Below, piece after piece: positions 42,705 to 51,435 of a stretch of DNA of 64,000 bases (positions are counted from its first letter, which is position 1; every line of letters starts with the position of its first letter). The position numbers and the translations under genes are program-made. The DNA lies in contig CAJMGO010000002.1 in assembly GCA_905212975.1 (NCBI GenBank), positions 44,841 through 108,840 on the forward strand. Direction: 5' to 3'. The notes beneath the pieces are model-generated. The model saw nothing but the letters and a program-made list of their open reading frames with translations. It made no database searches and was not told the origin of the DNA. Source of the DNA: CAJMGO01 sp900557305 (GTDB lineage: Bacteria; Bacillota_I; Bacilli_A; RF39; UBA660).

Positions 42705-44354
42705 ATGATAAACATGAATTTTAGAGATTTAGAAATACAAAAATTTCCAAATAATACATCGTTGGAAGAAATAAGTAAAAACTATTCAAAATACTTTAAT
42801 TATCCAATATTAATAGGCCAATTAGATAATGATATAGTAGAATTATCTGAATTAGTTGGAAGAAGCCATAAAGTTGAATTTTTTGATAGAAGTAGTAGTT
42901 TAGGTAATAGTGTTTATGGAACAACATTACAATTTTTAGTTATTTTAGGAGCTAAAAGAGCTTTTGGAGATGATACGGAAGTATTAATAGAACATTCAAT
43001 AGATAAAGGTTTTTATTGTGAAATAATAAAAGAAAACTTTAAAAAAGAAGATATTAAAGAATTAGAAAATAAAATGAAGAATATAGTAAAAGAAAATATA
43101 CAAATAGACAAATTATCTGTATCTAGATTAGATGCAATAAAGTACTTTGAAAATAAAAATCAATTAGATAAAGTTAAAGTTTTAAAGTATATAAGTAATA
43201 CATATATAAATTTATATAAAGTAGATGATACATATGATTATTTTTATGGTAAGTTAGCAAGCACTACAGGAGTAATAGATGATTTTAAATTAACTTATAT
43301 TAAGAATAATGGTTTCGTAGTAAGTTATCCTTCTGTATATAATCCAGAATGTACATTAGATTATGTTCATCATGAAATGCTATTTGAAAAATTTTTAGAT
43401 TATACAAAATGGGGTAGAAAGATTAAAATAAGTAATGGTGCTGATTTGAATGAAGTTGTTTCAAAGGGAAATTATAATGAGTTAATACAAATAGCAGAAA
43501 CATATTATAATAGTCAATTATCTAAGATAGCTGATGAAATAGAAGAAAATAAAGATATAAGAATTGTTTTAATTTCTGGGCCATCATCATCAGGGAAAAC
43601 TACAAGTTCAAAAAAACTAAGTATTCAACTTAAAAGTAGAGGTATAAATACATATCCAATATCCATAGATGATTATTTCTTTGATAGAGAAAAAACTCCA
43701 AAAGATAAAAATGGAAAATTAGATACAGAAAGTTTAAATGCAGTAGATGTAACTTTATTTAATAAGCATTTAACTAAATTATTAAATGGTGAAACAGTAG
43801 AACTTCCAGAATATAATTTTGTAGCAGGAAAAAGAGAATATAATGGAAGAAGAGTAAAATTAGAAAAAAAAGATATAATAGTAATTGAAGGATTACATGG
43901 ACTTAATGATGAATTAACTTTATCAATTGATAGAAAACAAAAATTTAAAATATATATTAGTCCTTTGACCCAACTTAATATAGATAATCACAATAGAATA
44001 CATACAAGTGATACTAGAAAATTAAGAAGAATAGTAAGGGATAATAGAAATAGAGGACATAATGCATCACAAACACTTGCTAAATGGAAAGAAATAAGAG
44101 AAGGCGAAGAAAAATATATATTCCCATATCAAGACGAGGCAGACGTTATTATAAATTCTGCATTAGTTTATGAAATTGGAGTATTAAAAACATATGTTGA
44201 ACCTTTATTATTTAATGTAAGTGAGAATGATCCTATGTATCCAGAAGCAATAAGGTTAATTAATTTACTTAGAAATTTTTTACCTATACCTAGTGAAGAT
44301 GTACCTAAAGATTCACTTTTAAGAGAATTTATAGGTAGAAGTTGTTTTGAATAA
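42705..44354 (+). CDS. Nucleoside (uridine-like) kinase with ThrRS-like N-terminal region
   Basis: 549 aa. The N-terminal 250 residues resemble the TGS and second additional domain of threonyl-tRNA synthetase (VELSELVGRSHKVEFFDR, then the metal-site-like residues in LVILGAKRAFG and HSIDKGFYCEI). The C-terminal part is a phosphoribulokinase/uridine kinase domain: Walker A SGPSSSGKTTSSKKL, then SIDDYFFDREKTPKD and IVIEGLHGLNDEL. This architecture is known in Clostridia and Thermotoga as a nucleoside kinase; the substrate is probably uridine or cytidine but is not fixed by sequence. SD GAGGG. It precedes gap by 23 bases and is likely in one operon with it. Confidence 0.85.
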   Translation: MINMNFRDLEIQKFPNNTSLEEISKNYSKYFNYPILIGQLDNDIVELSELVGRSHKVEFFDRSSSLGNSVYGTTLQFLVILGAKRAFGDDTEVLIEHSIDKGFYCEIIKENFKKEDIKELENKMKNIVKENIQIDKLSVSRLDAIKYFENKNQLDKVKVLKYISNTYINLYKVDDTYDYFYGKLASTTGVIDDFKLTYIKNNGFVVSYPSVYNPECTLDYVHHEMLFEKFLDYTKWGRKIKISNGADLNEVVSKGNYNELIQIAETYYNSQLSKIADEIEENKDIRIVLISGPSSSGKTTSSKKLSIQLKSRGINTYPISIDDYFFDREKTPKDKNGKLDTESLNAVDVTLFNKHLTKLLNGETVELPEYNFVAGKREYNGRRVKLEKKDIIVIEGLHGLNDELTLSIDRKQKFKIYISPLTQLNIDNHNRIHTSDTRKLRRIVRDNRNRGHNASQTLAKWKEIREGEEKYIFPYQDEADVIINSALVYEIGVLKTYVEPLLFNVSENDPMYPEAIRLINLLRNFLPIPSEDVPKDSLLREFIGRSCFE

Positions 44355-44377
44355 TAAATTGTATAAGGAGAGATTAA

Positions 44378-45385
44378 ATGATAAAAGTAGCAATAAATGG
44401 ATTTGGTAGAATAGGAAGATTAGTTTTTAGAATAATGGAAGAAAATCCTAATTTTGAAGTTGTAGCAATCAATGATTTAACAGATGCAGAACAGTTAGCT
44501 TACCTTTTGAAATATGATACAAATCATAGAAATTATAGGGTAGATGAAATAAGTTTTGAAGGAAATGAAATAATTGTTGGGAAAAGAAGGATTAGAGTTT
44601 ATTCAGAAACTAATCCAGAGAATTTGCCTTGGGGTGAATTAAATATAGACGAAGTATTTGAATGTACTGGAAGATTTACAAACAAAGAAGATGCATATGC
44701 TCATATAAAAGCAGGTGCTAAAAAGGTAATTATTTCTGCTCCTGCAAAGGGAGATTTAAAAACTATTGTATTTAATGTAAATGAAGATACATTAGATGGA
44801 AATGAAGAGGTAATAAGTGGAGCAAGTTGTACAACAAATTGTTTAGCTCCTGTTTTAAATGTAATTGAAAAAAATATCGGAATAGAAAAAGGTTATATGA
44901 CAACTGTTCATGCATATACAAATGATCAAGCAACACTTGATATAGCACATAAAAAAGGTATTAATGCAAGACGTGGAAGAGCATGTGCAGCAAACATAGT
45001 TCCAACTTCAACTGGAGCAGCAAGTGCTATTGGATTAGTAATACCATCACTTAAAGGAAAATTGGATGGTGGAGCCCTTAGAGTTCCTACACCAACAGGT
45101 TCTGTTATTGATTTAACACTTGAATTAAAAAGAAATACAACAGAGGAAGAAATAAATAATTTATTTAAAGATAATATAAATGATACATTAGGATTTACAA
45201 TGGATCCAATTGTTTCAAGTGACGTAATAGGTTCACATAAAGGCGGAATAGTAGATGGACAATTAACTAAGGTATTAGAAGTTAATGGAAAACAATTAGT
45301 TAAAATTATTGCCTGGTATGACAATGAAATGAGTTATTCAGCTCAAATGGTAAGAACAGCAGAATATTTAGGAAAATTTCTATAA
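44378..45385 (+). CDS. gap: Glyceraldehyde-3-phosphate dehydrogenase
   Basis: 335 aa. NAD-dependent glycolytic enzyme. Seen: MIKVAINGFGRIGRLVFR, AINDLTDAEQLAYLLKYDT, catalytic Cys in SGASCTTNCLAP, HAYTNDQATLD, RRGRACAANIVPTSTGAA, and WYDNEMSYSAQMVRT. Full length with all catalytic residues. Placed directly after the nucleoside kinase, not in a pgk-tpi-eno cluster. SD AAGGAG. Confidence 0.96.
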   Translation: MIKVAINGFGRIGRLVFRIMEENPNFEVVAINDLTDAEQLAYLLKYDTNHRNYRVDEISFEGNEIIVGKRRIRVYSETNPENLPWGELNIDEVFECTGRFTNKEDAYAHIKAGAKKVIISAPAKGDLKTIVFNVNEDTLDGNEEVISGASCTTNCLAPVLNVIEKNIGIEKGYMTTVHAYTNDQATLDIAHKKGINARRGRACAANIVPTSTGAASAIGLVIPSLKGKLDGGALRVPTPTGSVIDLTLELKRNTTEEEINNLFKDNINDTLGFTMDPIVSSDVIGSHKGGIVDGQLTKVLEVNGKQLVKIIAWYDNEMSYSAQMVRTAEYLGKFL

Positions 45386-45418
45386 AAGCAAACTTTTAAT
45401 GGTTTGCTTTTTTTCTTT
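45384..45418 (+). terminator. Rho-independent terminator after gap
   Basis: Stem AAAAGCAAAC / GTTTGCTTTT with T-run. Confidence 0.85.
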
Positions 45419-45506
45419 TTTTTATTTTTATATACATATTTTTATTATTTTTAACAAATGTATATATGATATAAAAAATTAGTTATTTTTAATAAAATGA
45501 ATAATG

Positions 45507-45515
45507 TGATATATT
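45507..45515 (+). promoter_or_regulatory. Possible extended -10 promoter of the 69-aa gene
   Basis: TGATATATT 20 bases before the SD; no good -35. Confidence 0.3.
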
Positions 45516-45543
45516 TTACTCGTAAAAGGTAGAAAGGAGATAT

Positions 45544-45753
45544 ATGAATAAAAGTTTAAATACAGAAGCACTAATATGGAAAAGAATATTAGAAACAGAA
45601 GATTTACAAGAACTAGAAATGTTGTTACGTCTTGTGCTTACAGATGAAGAATCAATACAATTAATACTTAATAAGGTAAAAAATTATAACAATAATGATA
45701 TACAAATTAACTTGACAATAAGCAATTGTAATAATAAAAAAATAGAACAATAA
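45544..45753 (+). CDS. Small hypothetical protein (69 aa)
   Basis: Preceded by an excellent SD (AAAGGAG). The first 45 residues look helical and acidic (ALIWKRILETEDLQELEMLLRLVLTDEESIQLILNKV), with a polar Asn-rich tail (NNNDIQINLTISNCNN). No membrane helix or known motif. It is flanked by noncoding stretches of about 160 bases on each side. Codon use resembles its neighbours, so it is probably real. Function unknown. Confidence 0.6.
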   Translation: MNKSLNTEALIWKRILETEDLQELEMLLRLVLTDEESIQLILNKVKNYNNNDIQINLTISNCNNKKIEQ

Positions 45754-45801
45754 GTTTATATTATAAAAGGTAAATATAAGTAAACCTTATGTTTATATAT
45801 C

Positions 45802-45830
45802 TTGACTATAAACGTAAATAATAGTATCAT
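45802..45830 (+). promoter_or_regulatory. Promoter of glyS
   Basis: TTGACT, 17 bases, TATCAT. The leader to glyS is about 75 bases and shows no T-box core sequence. Confidence 0.5.
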
Positions 45831-45912
45831 ATAAATGAAATTATAATTGGTTTTAATACATAATTAAGTATATTAATTAATACCTAATTTCTTATTTTGG
45901 AAAGGTGATATA

Positions 45913-47292
45913 ATGGAAAAACTAACTCAAGAAAAATTAGTGAATTTATGCAAACAATATGGATATATATTTCAAGGAAGTGAAATATATGGTGGTCTTG
46001 CAAATACATGGGATTATGGTCCACTTGGAGTGGAACTTAAAAATAATATAAAAAAATGTTGGTGGAAAAGATTTGTGGATGAAAAAAATAATTCTTATGG
46101 ATTAGATGCGGCTATTCTTATGAATCCAGAAGTATGGGTAGCATCTGGGCATGTTAGTAGTTTCTCAGATCCGTTAATAGATTGTAAAAAGTGTAAATCT
46201 AGACATCGTGCAGATAAATTAATTGAAGAATTTACAAATGGAGAAGAAACAGCAGATGGTTGGGATAACGAAAAAATAGAACAATACATAAAAGATAATA
46301 AAATAAAATGTCCAAAATGTGGAGAAACAGATTTTACAAATATAAGACAATTTAATTTGCTATTTGAAACTCATATGGGAGTTACAGAAGATACAAAAAG
46401 TAAAGTTTATTTGCGTGGAGAAACGGCTCAAGGAATATTTGTAAATTTCTTAAATGTACAAAGAACAATGAGGGCAAAAGTTCCATTTGGTATAGGACAA
46501 ATAGGAAAAGCATTTAGAAATGAGATAACACCAGGAAATTTTATATTTAGAACAAGAGAATTTGAACAAATGGAATATGAATTTTTTTGCAAGCCAGGAG
46601 AAGATTTGAAATGGTTTGAATATTATCAAGATTATTGTATGAAATTTTTAAATGATCTTGGAATAAATAATGAGAACCTAAGACTTAGAAAACATAAACC
46701 AGAAGAGTTAGTTTTTTATAGTAAAGGAACCACTGATATAGAATATAAATATCCACAAGGTTGGGGAGAATTATGGGGTATTGCTGATAGAACGGATTAC
46801 GATTTAACAGTTCATTCAAATCATTCTAAAACAGATTTATTATACTTAGATCCAGATACAAATGAAAAATATACTCCATATGTTATAGAACCATCAGTAG
46901 GTTGTGATAGACTTTTACTTGCAGTATTGGCAGATGCATACAGTGAAGAAAAACTTGAAGATGGTACTACAAGAGAAGTAATGAGATTTGTTCCAGCACT
47001 AGCGCCTTACAAAGTGGCAGTACTTCCTTTAATAAAAAAATATCACAGCGAAAAAGCAGAAGAAATATATAATATATTATCAAAAAACTTTAAAACTACA
47101 TATGATGAGGCTGGAAATATAGGAAAAAGATATAGAAGACAAGATATATCAGGTACTCCATTTTGTATTACTATAGATGATAATACAATGAATGATAATA
47201 CTGTAACAGTAAGAAATAGAGATACGATGCAACAAATAACAATTAAAGTAGAAGATGTTGTTAAATATATAGAAGAAAAGGTCAAATTTTAA
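45913..47292 (+). CDS. glyS: Glycyl-tRNA synthetase, homodimeric type
   Basis: 459 aa, class II synthetase of the alpha-2 type (GlyQS-like), found in Mollicutes and many Firmicutes instead of the separate alpha and beta subunits. Seen: YGFIFQGSEIYGG-like N-terminus (YGYIFQGSEIYGGLANTWDYGPLG), zinc-like cysteines CKKCKS and CPKCGE, motif 2 RGETAQGIFVNF and IGKAFRNEITPGNFIFRTREFEQME, motif 3 PSVGCDRLLLAVL, and a C-terminal anticodon-binding domain. SD AAGGTGAT. It is followed after 11 bases by an orphan pair of genes. Confidence 0.95.
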   Translation: MEKLTQEKLVNLCKQYGYIFQGSEIYGGLANTWDYGPLGVELKNNIKKCWWKRFVDEKNNSYGLDAAILMNPEVWVASGHVSSFSDPLIDCKKCKSRHRADKLIEEFTNGEETADGWDNEKIEQYIKDNKIKCPKCGETDFTNIRQFNLLFETHMGVTEDTKSKVYLRGETAQGIFVNFLNVQRTMRAKVPFGIGQIGKAFRNEITPGNFIFRTREFEQMEYEFFCKPGEDLKWFEYYQDYCMKFLNDLGINNENLRLRKHKPEELVFYSKGTTDIEYKYPQGWGELWGIADRTDYDLTVHSNHSKTDLLYLDPDTNEKYTPYVIEPSVGCDRLLLAVLADAYSEEKLEDGTTREVMRFVPALAPYKVAVLPLIKKYHSEKAEEIYNILSKNFKTTYDEAGNIGKRYRRQDISGTPFCITIDDNTMNDNTVTVRNRDTMQQITIKVEDVVKYIEEKVKF

Positions 47293-47303
47293 AGGGTGAG
47301 AAT

Positions 47304-48257
47304 ATGTGTAAATTGGCAGAAGAAGTAGATACATTAAAAAGTATAAGTGAAGAAGAATATGATAAATGGCTAGAAGATAAATTGGAGTATGAAGATTCAA
47401 ATGATATTAAAGAAGTTAAATTATCTTTACAATATCCAAAAATAATAAGAGAAAGAAAAGCTAATTCTTTAATGCTTAATGAAGAAAACGTAGAAGCAAT
47501 GTGCAATTTATCGAAAGAAAGAATTATTAAATGGATTAATGTGTGTTCAAAATATGAAAAAGAATATGAAGATAGGGAAAAAACAATAAAAGAAGCATTA
47601 AAGGGTAAATATAAAAGAAATAATAGTTGTGTTTTTACTGAAATTGATGATGAGGATTTAAATTTTTTAACTATATTTAACGAAGAAAAATTTAAAGAAG
47701 AATTAAAAGAAATTGTTAAAGATAGAATTGAAAGTAAAAAAGAAAAAATTGCAAAAAATGAAGAAGAAGAAGAAAAAAGAAAAATAAAAAGAAAAATAAA
47801 AAGAAAAAAAATACGTAAAAATATATCTAAAAAAGCTTTCATTGCAATAGTAGGAATTACTTGCGCTATAGCAGCAAAAAAAGGATATGAAGTAAAAAAA
47901 GGATATGACAAATTATCTAATAAATTAAATCAAAATTTAGAACATTTTGGATATAGATATCATGATGTTGCTGATCCAGAGGCTGGCGATGCAATTACGT
48001 TTAATATTGGAGCTACAAATGTATCATATGAGGAAGGAATTGAATATATAGCTGAAAAAGCTGAACAAGCTTTTGGTGATGATAAGGTATCAACATATAT
48101 TGCAGTAAGTAGTTATTTTGGAAATAATCAAGTAATAGCAGAAGATATAGTTGGTATGAAACCAAGTTTTGGAGAAAAAATTGATGCAGCACTAGATGCA
48201 TTTCATAATAATGAAACAAAAGAAATAGAAGAAGAAAAAGGGGCTCGTACAAAATGA
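47304..48257 (+). CDS. Hypothetical charged protein with a central hydrophobic segment (317 aa)
   Basis: The first 155 residues are acidic/basic and helical, with a repetitive Glu-Lys-Arg stretch (EEEEKRKIKRKIKRKKIRKN, about residues 152-172) that looks like a coiled coil or membrane-proximal basic patch. A short hydrophobic segment follows (AFIAIVGITCAIAAKKG, about 178-194). The C-terminal part (about 215-317) looks globular (DAITFNIGATNVSYEEGIEYIAEKAEQAFGDDKVS). I do not recognise the family. SD AAGGGTGAG. It overlaps the next gene by four bases (ATGA), so the two are translationally coupled and probably act together. Confidence 0.65.
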   Translation: MCKLAEEVDTLKSISEEEYDKWLEDKLEYEDSNDIKEVKLSLQYPKIIRERKANSLMLNEENVEAMCNLSKERIIKWINVCSKYEKEYEDREKTIKEALKGKYKRNNSCVFTEIDDEDLNFLTIFNEEKFKEELKEIVKDRIESKKEKIAKNEEEEEKRKIKRKIKRKKIRKNISKKAFIAIVGITCAIAAKKGYEVKKGYDKLSNKLNQNLEHFGYRYHDVADPEAGDAITFNIGATNVSYEEGIEYIAEKAEQAFGDDKVSTYIAVSSYFGNNQVIAEDIVGMKPSFGEKIDAALDAFHNNETKEIEEEKGARTK

Positions 48258-48472
48258 AAAATGTAAACGCAGAAGTTATCGAATATAATGGTGTAGAATA
48301 CTATGTTATTGCACAGTCAAATGAGTATGTATATGCTGGAACAGTAAAAGATAGTATAGATATAGCTGTTTTTAAAAGAACATTTGAAAACAATGAGGAA
48401 TATTTAGAAAAATTAGAGGGTTCTGAATTAACAAAAGCTTTAGTCAAATTTGATAAAAATTTTAATAATTAA
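48254..48472 (+). CDS. Small hypothetical protein coupled to the 317-aa gene (72 aa)
   Basis: Start overlaps the previous stop as ATGA. The product looks like a compact beta-sheet domain (NAEVIEYNGVEYYVIAQSNEY, VYAGTVKDSIDIAVFKRT) with a helical tail. No cysteine pair or membrane helix. It resembles small proteins annotated only as hypothetical in low-GC genomes. Its tight coupling to the upstream gene is the best clue to its role. A strong terminator follows. Confidence 0.6.
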   Translation: MKNVNAEVIEYNGVEYYVIAQSNEYVYAGTVKDSIDIAVFKRTFENNEEYLEKLEGSELTKALVKFDKNFNN

Positions 48473-48482
48473 ATATATTAAC

Positions 48483-48511
48483 AAAAAAGAGCAATTAATT
48501 TGCTCTTTTTT
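48483..48511. terminator. Bidirectional terminator
   Basis: Stem AGAGCAA / TTGCTCT with A- and T-runs, between convergent genes (72-aa gene and mgtC). Confidence 0.8.
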
Positions 48512-49208
48512 AACATGTTTCTTCATCTATATCTTCATTATCAGATTCTAATAATTTATTATATTCTGTTTGTATAGAATTTATATCAAATGAAGAGGTA
48601 ATATAATTAACTAATCTATCAAAATTTCTTTTAGTATTAGAAATCATTTTAATAGTAATTGTTATATTTTTGTCATCAATATCTTTTTTTTCAAAACTTT
48701 TAATAGTAAATTTATAATTTGAAGATAAATTTTCTATTGAGCTTTTAATTCTTTTTAATTCATTCTTATTACAATTTATATTTAAAGTACAAATTTCATC
48801 AGTAACAACTTTATTCATAATATATTTAGATAATAATCTTAAAACTGTGTTAGCTATTAATATAAAAATTGTACCAATAGTTGCTTCTAAAAGCATATTT
48901 GATGCACATAGTACACCAATTGAAGCAACACACCATAATGTTGCAGCAGTATTTAAACCCTTAACTCTATTTCCGTCTTTAAGAATAACACCTGCACCTA
49001 GGAAACCAATTCCTGATACTACTTGCGCTGCTATTCTGGTTACATCTGATGTTTTAAAATTAAAAGACATACTTGTGAACATAAATGCACCTAAACTTAC
49101 AAGTACATTTGTCCTAAGACCAATTATTTTATGCCTATATTGTCTTTCCAAACCTACACATATTGATAATAAAAAACAAATTGCAATCTTAATTAAATAT
49201 TCAACCAT
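48510..49208 (-). CDS. mgtC: MgtC/SapB family membrane protein
   Basis: 232 aa from ATG 49208, preceded by AAGGAG; a start at 49235 lies upstream of that SD. Five hydrophobic helices in residues 1-130: EYLIKIAICFLLSICVGLERQYRHK, GLRTNVLVSLGAFMFT, RIAAQVVSGIGFLGAGVILKDGNRVKGLNTAATLW (the MgtC signature). A C-terminal ACT-like cytoplasmic domain follows (about 140-225). MgtC proteins affect Mg2+ starvation and ATP homeostasis; some are not Mg2+-related. The MgtA-like gene is far away at 1-3.6 kb, so co-regulation is not shown. Confidence 0.88.
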   Translation of the reverse strand: MVEYLIKIAICFLLSICVGLERQYRHKIIGLRTNVLVSLGAFMFTSMSFNFKTSDVTRIAAQVVSGIGFLGAGVILKDGNRVKGLNTAATLWCVASIGVLCASNMLLEATIGTIFILIANTVLRLLSKYIMNKVVTDEICTLNINCNKNELKRIKSSIENLSSNYKFTIKSFEKKDIDDKNITITIKMISNTKRNFDRLVNYITSSFDINSIQTEYNKLLESDNEDIDEETC

Positions 49209-49278
49209 TTGTTTACACGCTCCTTGAAATACCAATTATATATTAAATATTTAAATTTGTAAATATAAATTTTAAATA

Positions 49279-49302
49279 AAAAAAGCATTATAGATGCTTT
49301 TC
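49279..49302 (-). terminator. Rho-independent terminator (minus strand)
   Basis: On the minus strand AAAAGCAT-CTATA-ATGCTTTT followed by T; it overlaps the stop of the 204-aa gene. Confidence 0.75.
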
Positions 49303-49902
49303 AATTTCTTTATTTTGTCCTGAATTTATTTGTTCTAATGCTTCTTTTGTTATTCCATTAGAATAAGCTAAGGAAACAACAGTGGAGTAAAAAGAAGGAT
49401 CGTTTGTATAAGACATATTAAGATAATTAGATACCATTCCATTCAAAAAATTTTGATCTTCAAATAATGAATCAATATTTTCATCAATTTTTCCTGAATA
49501 AGAAACATCAGTTACGGATTTAGCAATTGATTCATCAGTATTATAGCCACCAATTTTTTTTAATCCAAATTCCGTATAAGCATGTGATAAAACATTTTCG
49601 TTTAAAATAGAATAACGTATATTTTTAATATCTATAGAATTAAGTAAATCTCTCATACCATTAATTCCATTTGTAGTATCTTCTTGATATTTAATAGGGC
49701 AAGGAGTATTTGATATAACCCTTTTATAACCATTTAAATAATCTACAATAAGTTGTTGTGCAACATTCTTTTCTTCTTCATCTGTAGTAGCTTTATCTTT
49801 ATAGTGTTTATTAATTGTTGCGTTTACTGCATAATTTAGCAAATTAGAAATATTGTCTAAATCATATAAATCCTTTCTTATATCTGTTTTTATATCTATC
49901 AT
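49288..49902 (-). CDS. Hypothetical protein (204 aa)
   Basis: Start at ATG 49902 with SD GAGGTGA; the frame extends to 49950 but without an SD. The product is acidic, polar and probably helical: DIRKDLYDLDNISNLLNYAVNA, DEEEKNVAQQLIVDYLNGYKRV, NPxYSTVVSLAYSNGITKEAL-like tail. No membrane helix, signal or cysteine motif. It has its own terminator. It lies between mgtC and sepF on the opposite strand to sepF. I cannot assign a family. Confidence 0.6.
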   Translation of the reverse strand: MIDIKTDIRKDLYDLDNISNLLNYAVNATINKHYKDKATTDEEEKNVAQQLIVDYLNGYKRVISNTPCPIKYQEDTTNGINGMRDLLNSIDIKNIRYSILNENVLSHAYTEFGLKKIGGYNTDESIAKSVTDVSYSGKIDENIDSLFEDQNFLNGMVSNYLNMSYTNDPSFYSTVVSLAYSNGITKEALEQINSGQNKEIEKHL

Positions 49903-50022
49903 ATAAGTCACCTCTATTATTAGATTACCATAGATAAAATGTTTATTCAAGAAAATAAAAAAGCTACTGTAAAATAAAAGTAAATAATTTTGTTAAAATA
50001 TGTTTCTTTTTTTTATTTAGTG

Positions 50023-50031
50023 TGTTAAAAT
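50023..50031 (+). promoter_or_regulatory. Extended -10 promoter of sepF-divIVA
   Basis: TGTTAAAAT, 35 bases before the SD. Confidence 0.45.
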
Positions 50032-50076
50032 TGATTATAGTAAGATGAAAAATAGACAAGATATGGAGGAATAAAT

Positions 50077-50490
50077 ATGGGATTAATAAAGAATTTTTTT
50101 AAGAATAATGAAGAAGATGTATTTGCTAATAATGTATCAGGAGATGAATATTATGATTTAAAACCTGAAGAAGCATTAAAAGAAAATGATGGAAATGGTA
50201 AGATGATATTACTTGAACCAAGAGCTTTTTCTGAATCTCAACAAATAGCAGATCATTTAAAAATGAGAAATACTGTAGTTGTTAATTTAAAAAGAGTAAC
50301 ATCTGATCAAGCAAAGAGAATAGTAGATTTTTTAGCTGGAACTATATATGCAATAGGGGGAGATTTACAAAAAATAGGTGGTGGAATCTTCTTGTGTACT
50401 CCAAATAATATAAATATTCAAGGAAAAATAACAGATGATACAGATGGAAAAGACATCCATGATAATGATGATATAAATATTGAGTGGTAA
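50077..50490 (+). CDS. sepF: Cell division protein SepF
   Basis: 137 aa. A short N-terminal membrane-binding amphipathic helix (MGLIKNFFKN), an acidic linker, and the SepF domain (about residues 43-125): ILLEPRAFSESQQIADHLKMRNTVVVNLKRVTSDQAKRIVDFLAGTIYAIGGDLQKIGGGIFLCTP. SepF forms rings that bundle FtsZ and tether it to the membrane. It lies just upstream of divIVA and, after a small gene, ileS, as in many Firmicutes. SD GGAGGA. Confidence 0.93.
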   Translation: MGLIKNFFKNNEEDVFANNVSGDEYYDLKPEEALKENDGNGKMILLEPRAFSESQQIADHLKMRNTVVVNLKRVTSDQAKRIVDFLAGTIYAIGGDLQKIGGGIFLCTPNNINIQGKITDDTDGKDIHDNDDINIEW

Positions 50491-50502
50491 TGAAAGGAGA
50501 AG

Positions 50503-50522
50503 TGTGCTACTGTTTTAGCACA
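50503..50522 (+). other. Intergenic hairpin between sepF and divIVA
   Basis: Perfect 7-bp stem TGTGCTA / TAGCACA with a CTGTTT loop and no T-run after it, just upstream of the divIVA SD. It could be an RNA processing or stability element. An AAAGGAG sequence precedes it, but no ORF of meaningful length follows. Confidence 0.45.
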
Positions 50523-50538
50523 ATTTCAGGTGATATTT

Positions 50539-50988
50539 ATGGAAAAATTTAGTAGAACACTTCGTGGATATAACCCAGAGGAAGTTAATGAGTTTTTAGA
50601 TAAAATAATAAAGCAAGTTGAAACAATTGTGTCTGAAAGTAAGGAGAAAGACCTAAAAATTGCAGCCCTTGAACAACAAATTGAAACAAGTAAACATAAA
50701 TTGGAAACTTATGAAAAAATGGAACAAACTCTAAATAGAGCTATACTTATGGCTCAAAAGACTTCTGAACAAATAAAATTAAATGCTCATGATGAAAGTG
50801 AATTGATTATAAATGACGCTAAACAAAATGCTAATAGAATAGTCAATGAGGCGCTTATGAGAGCTGAGAAAACTGAAAGAGAAGCTCTTACTTTAAAAAG
50901 AAATATAAACATATTTAAAAGAAGAGTAAAAGATATCGTTGAAGCTCAACTTGAAGTTGTAAGTGAGATGGATCAAATAGATTTATAG
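50539..50988 (+). CDS. divIVA: DivIVA family cell-pole/division protein
   Basis: 149 aa from ATG 50539 (SD AGGTGAT). The N-terminal domain KFSRTLRGYNPEEVNEFLDKIIKQV is the DivIVA lipid-binding motif, shortened before the Phe; the rest is a long coiled coil (SKEKDLKIAALEQQIETSKH, LNRAILMAQKTSEQI). DivIVA senses curved membranes and recruits division and wall proteins to the septum and poles. It is next to sepF, consistent with its usual place in the division cluster, and is probably co-transcribed with it. Confidence 0.92.
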   Translation: MEKFSRTLRGYNPEEVNEFLDKIIKQVETIVSESKEKDLKIAALEQQIETSKHKLETYEKMEQTLNRAILMAQKTSEQIKLNAHDESELIINDAKQNANRIVNEALMRAEKTEREALTLKRNINIFKRRVKDIVEAQLEVVSEMDQIDL

Positions 50989-51079
50989 ATAAACTTACTG
51001 TTTATAAAAATCAAAAGATTATCATTAAAACAATAATAAAAAAATACAAATATAATGTGATAAAAGGAAGAAAAAAATA

Positions 51080-51361
51080 ATGTATAGAAATTTAAATGAA
51101 ATTGAAAGAAGCTATGTTAATGATAAAGATCTATTAAGAAATGAAGAACTTAGTAATCCATATGGAGAAGATGAATCATGTGAATATCTTAGTGATGAAG
51201 AACTACTCGAAAAAATAAAAAGAGTAAGAGAATATATAGCTAGTCAGCCAAAATTAGAAGATATGGAAGATATAGAAGAATATATAAATCAAAAAAATGC
51301 TGAAGCAGAGCAAAAATTAAGAGATATGCGTGATAGAGAGTTTGATCATAGACACAAATAA
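51080..51361 (+). CDS. Small acidic hypothetical protein (93 aa)
   Basis: Very acidic and helical (ELSNPYGEDESCEYLSDEELLEKIKRVREYIASQPKLEDMEDIEEYINQ). It has no membrane helix and one cysteine. It sits between divIVA and the T-box of ileS and could belong to the sepF-divIVA transcript; a terminator follows. SD AAAAGGAAG about 11 bases upstream. I do not recognise it. Confidence 0.6.
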   Translation: MYRNLNEIERSYVNDKDLLRNEELSNPYGEDESCEYLSDEELLEKIKRVREYIASQPKLEDMEDIEEYINQKNAEAEQKLRDMRDREFDHRHK

Positions 51362-51370
51362 TAAAACCAA

Positions 51371-51396
51371 AATAGTGTTAAAAACATTATTTTTTT
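51371..51396 (+). terminator. Rho-independent terminator of the sepF-divIVA unit
   Basis: Stem AATAGTGTT / AACATTATT with T-run. Confidence 0.65.
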
Positions 51397-51435
51397 AATT
51401 AATAATAAAAAATAATTCATTTTTTTAATAATATA

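Noticed and set aside
44926..45324. 132-codon minus-strand frame inside gap
   Set aside because: Opposite a fully conserved gap gene; no ribosome-binding site.
45429..45466. Inverted repeat TATATACAT ... ATGTATATA with 20-base loop after gap
   Set aside because: Low-complexity AT sequence, long loop, no T-run and no gene within reach that it would clearly control.
45754..45912. T-box or tRNA in the 159-base gap before glyS
   Set aside because: No T-box core, no specifier loop and no tRNA T-arm sequence; only a promoter is supported.
47282..47911. 209-codon open frame on the minus strand opposite the 317-aa gene
   Set aside because: It is dominated by Phe/Ser/Leu runs mirroring the Glu/Lys repeat of the plus-strand gene, which has an SD and ATGA coupling; judged a shadow.
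48847..49227. 126-codon plus-strand frame opposite mgtC
   Set aside because: The minus-strand frame carries the MgtC signature and SD.
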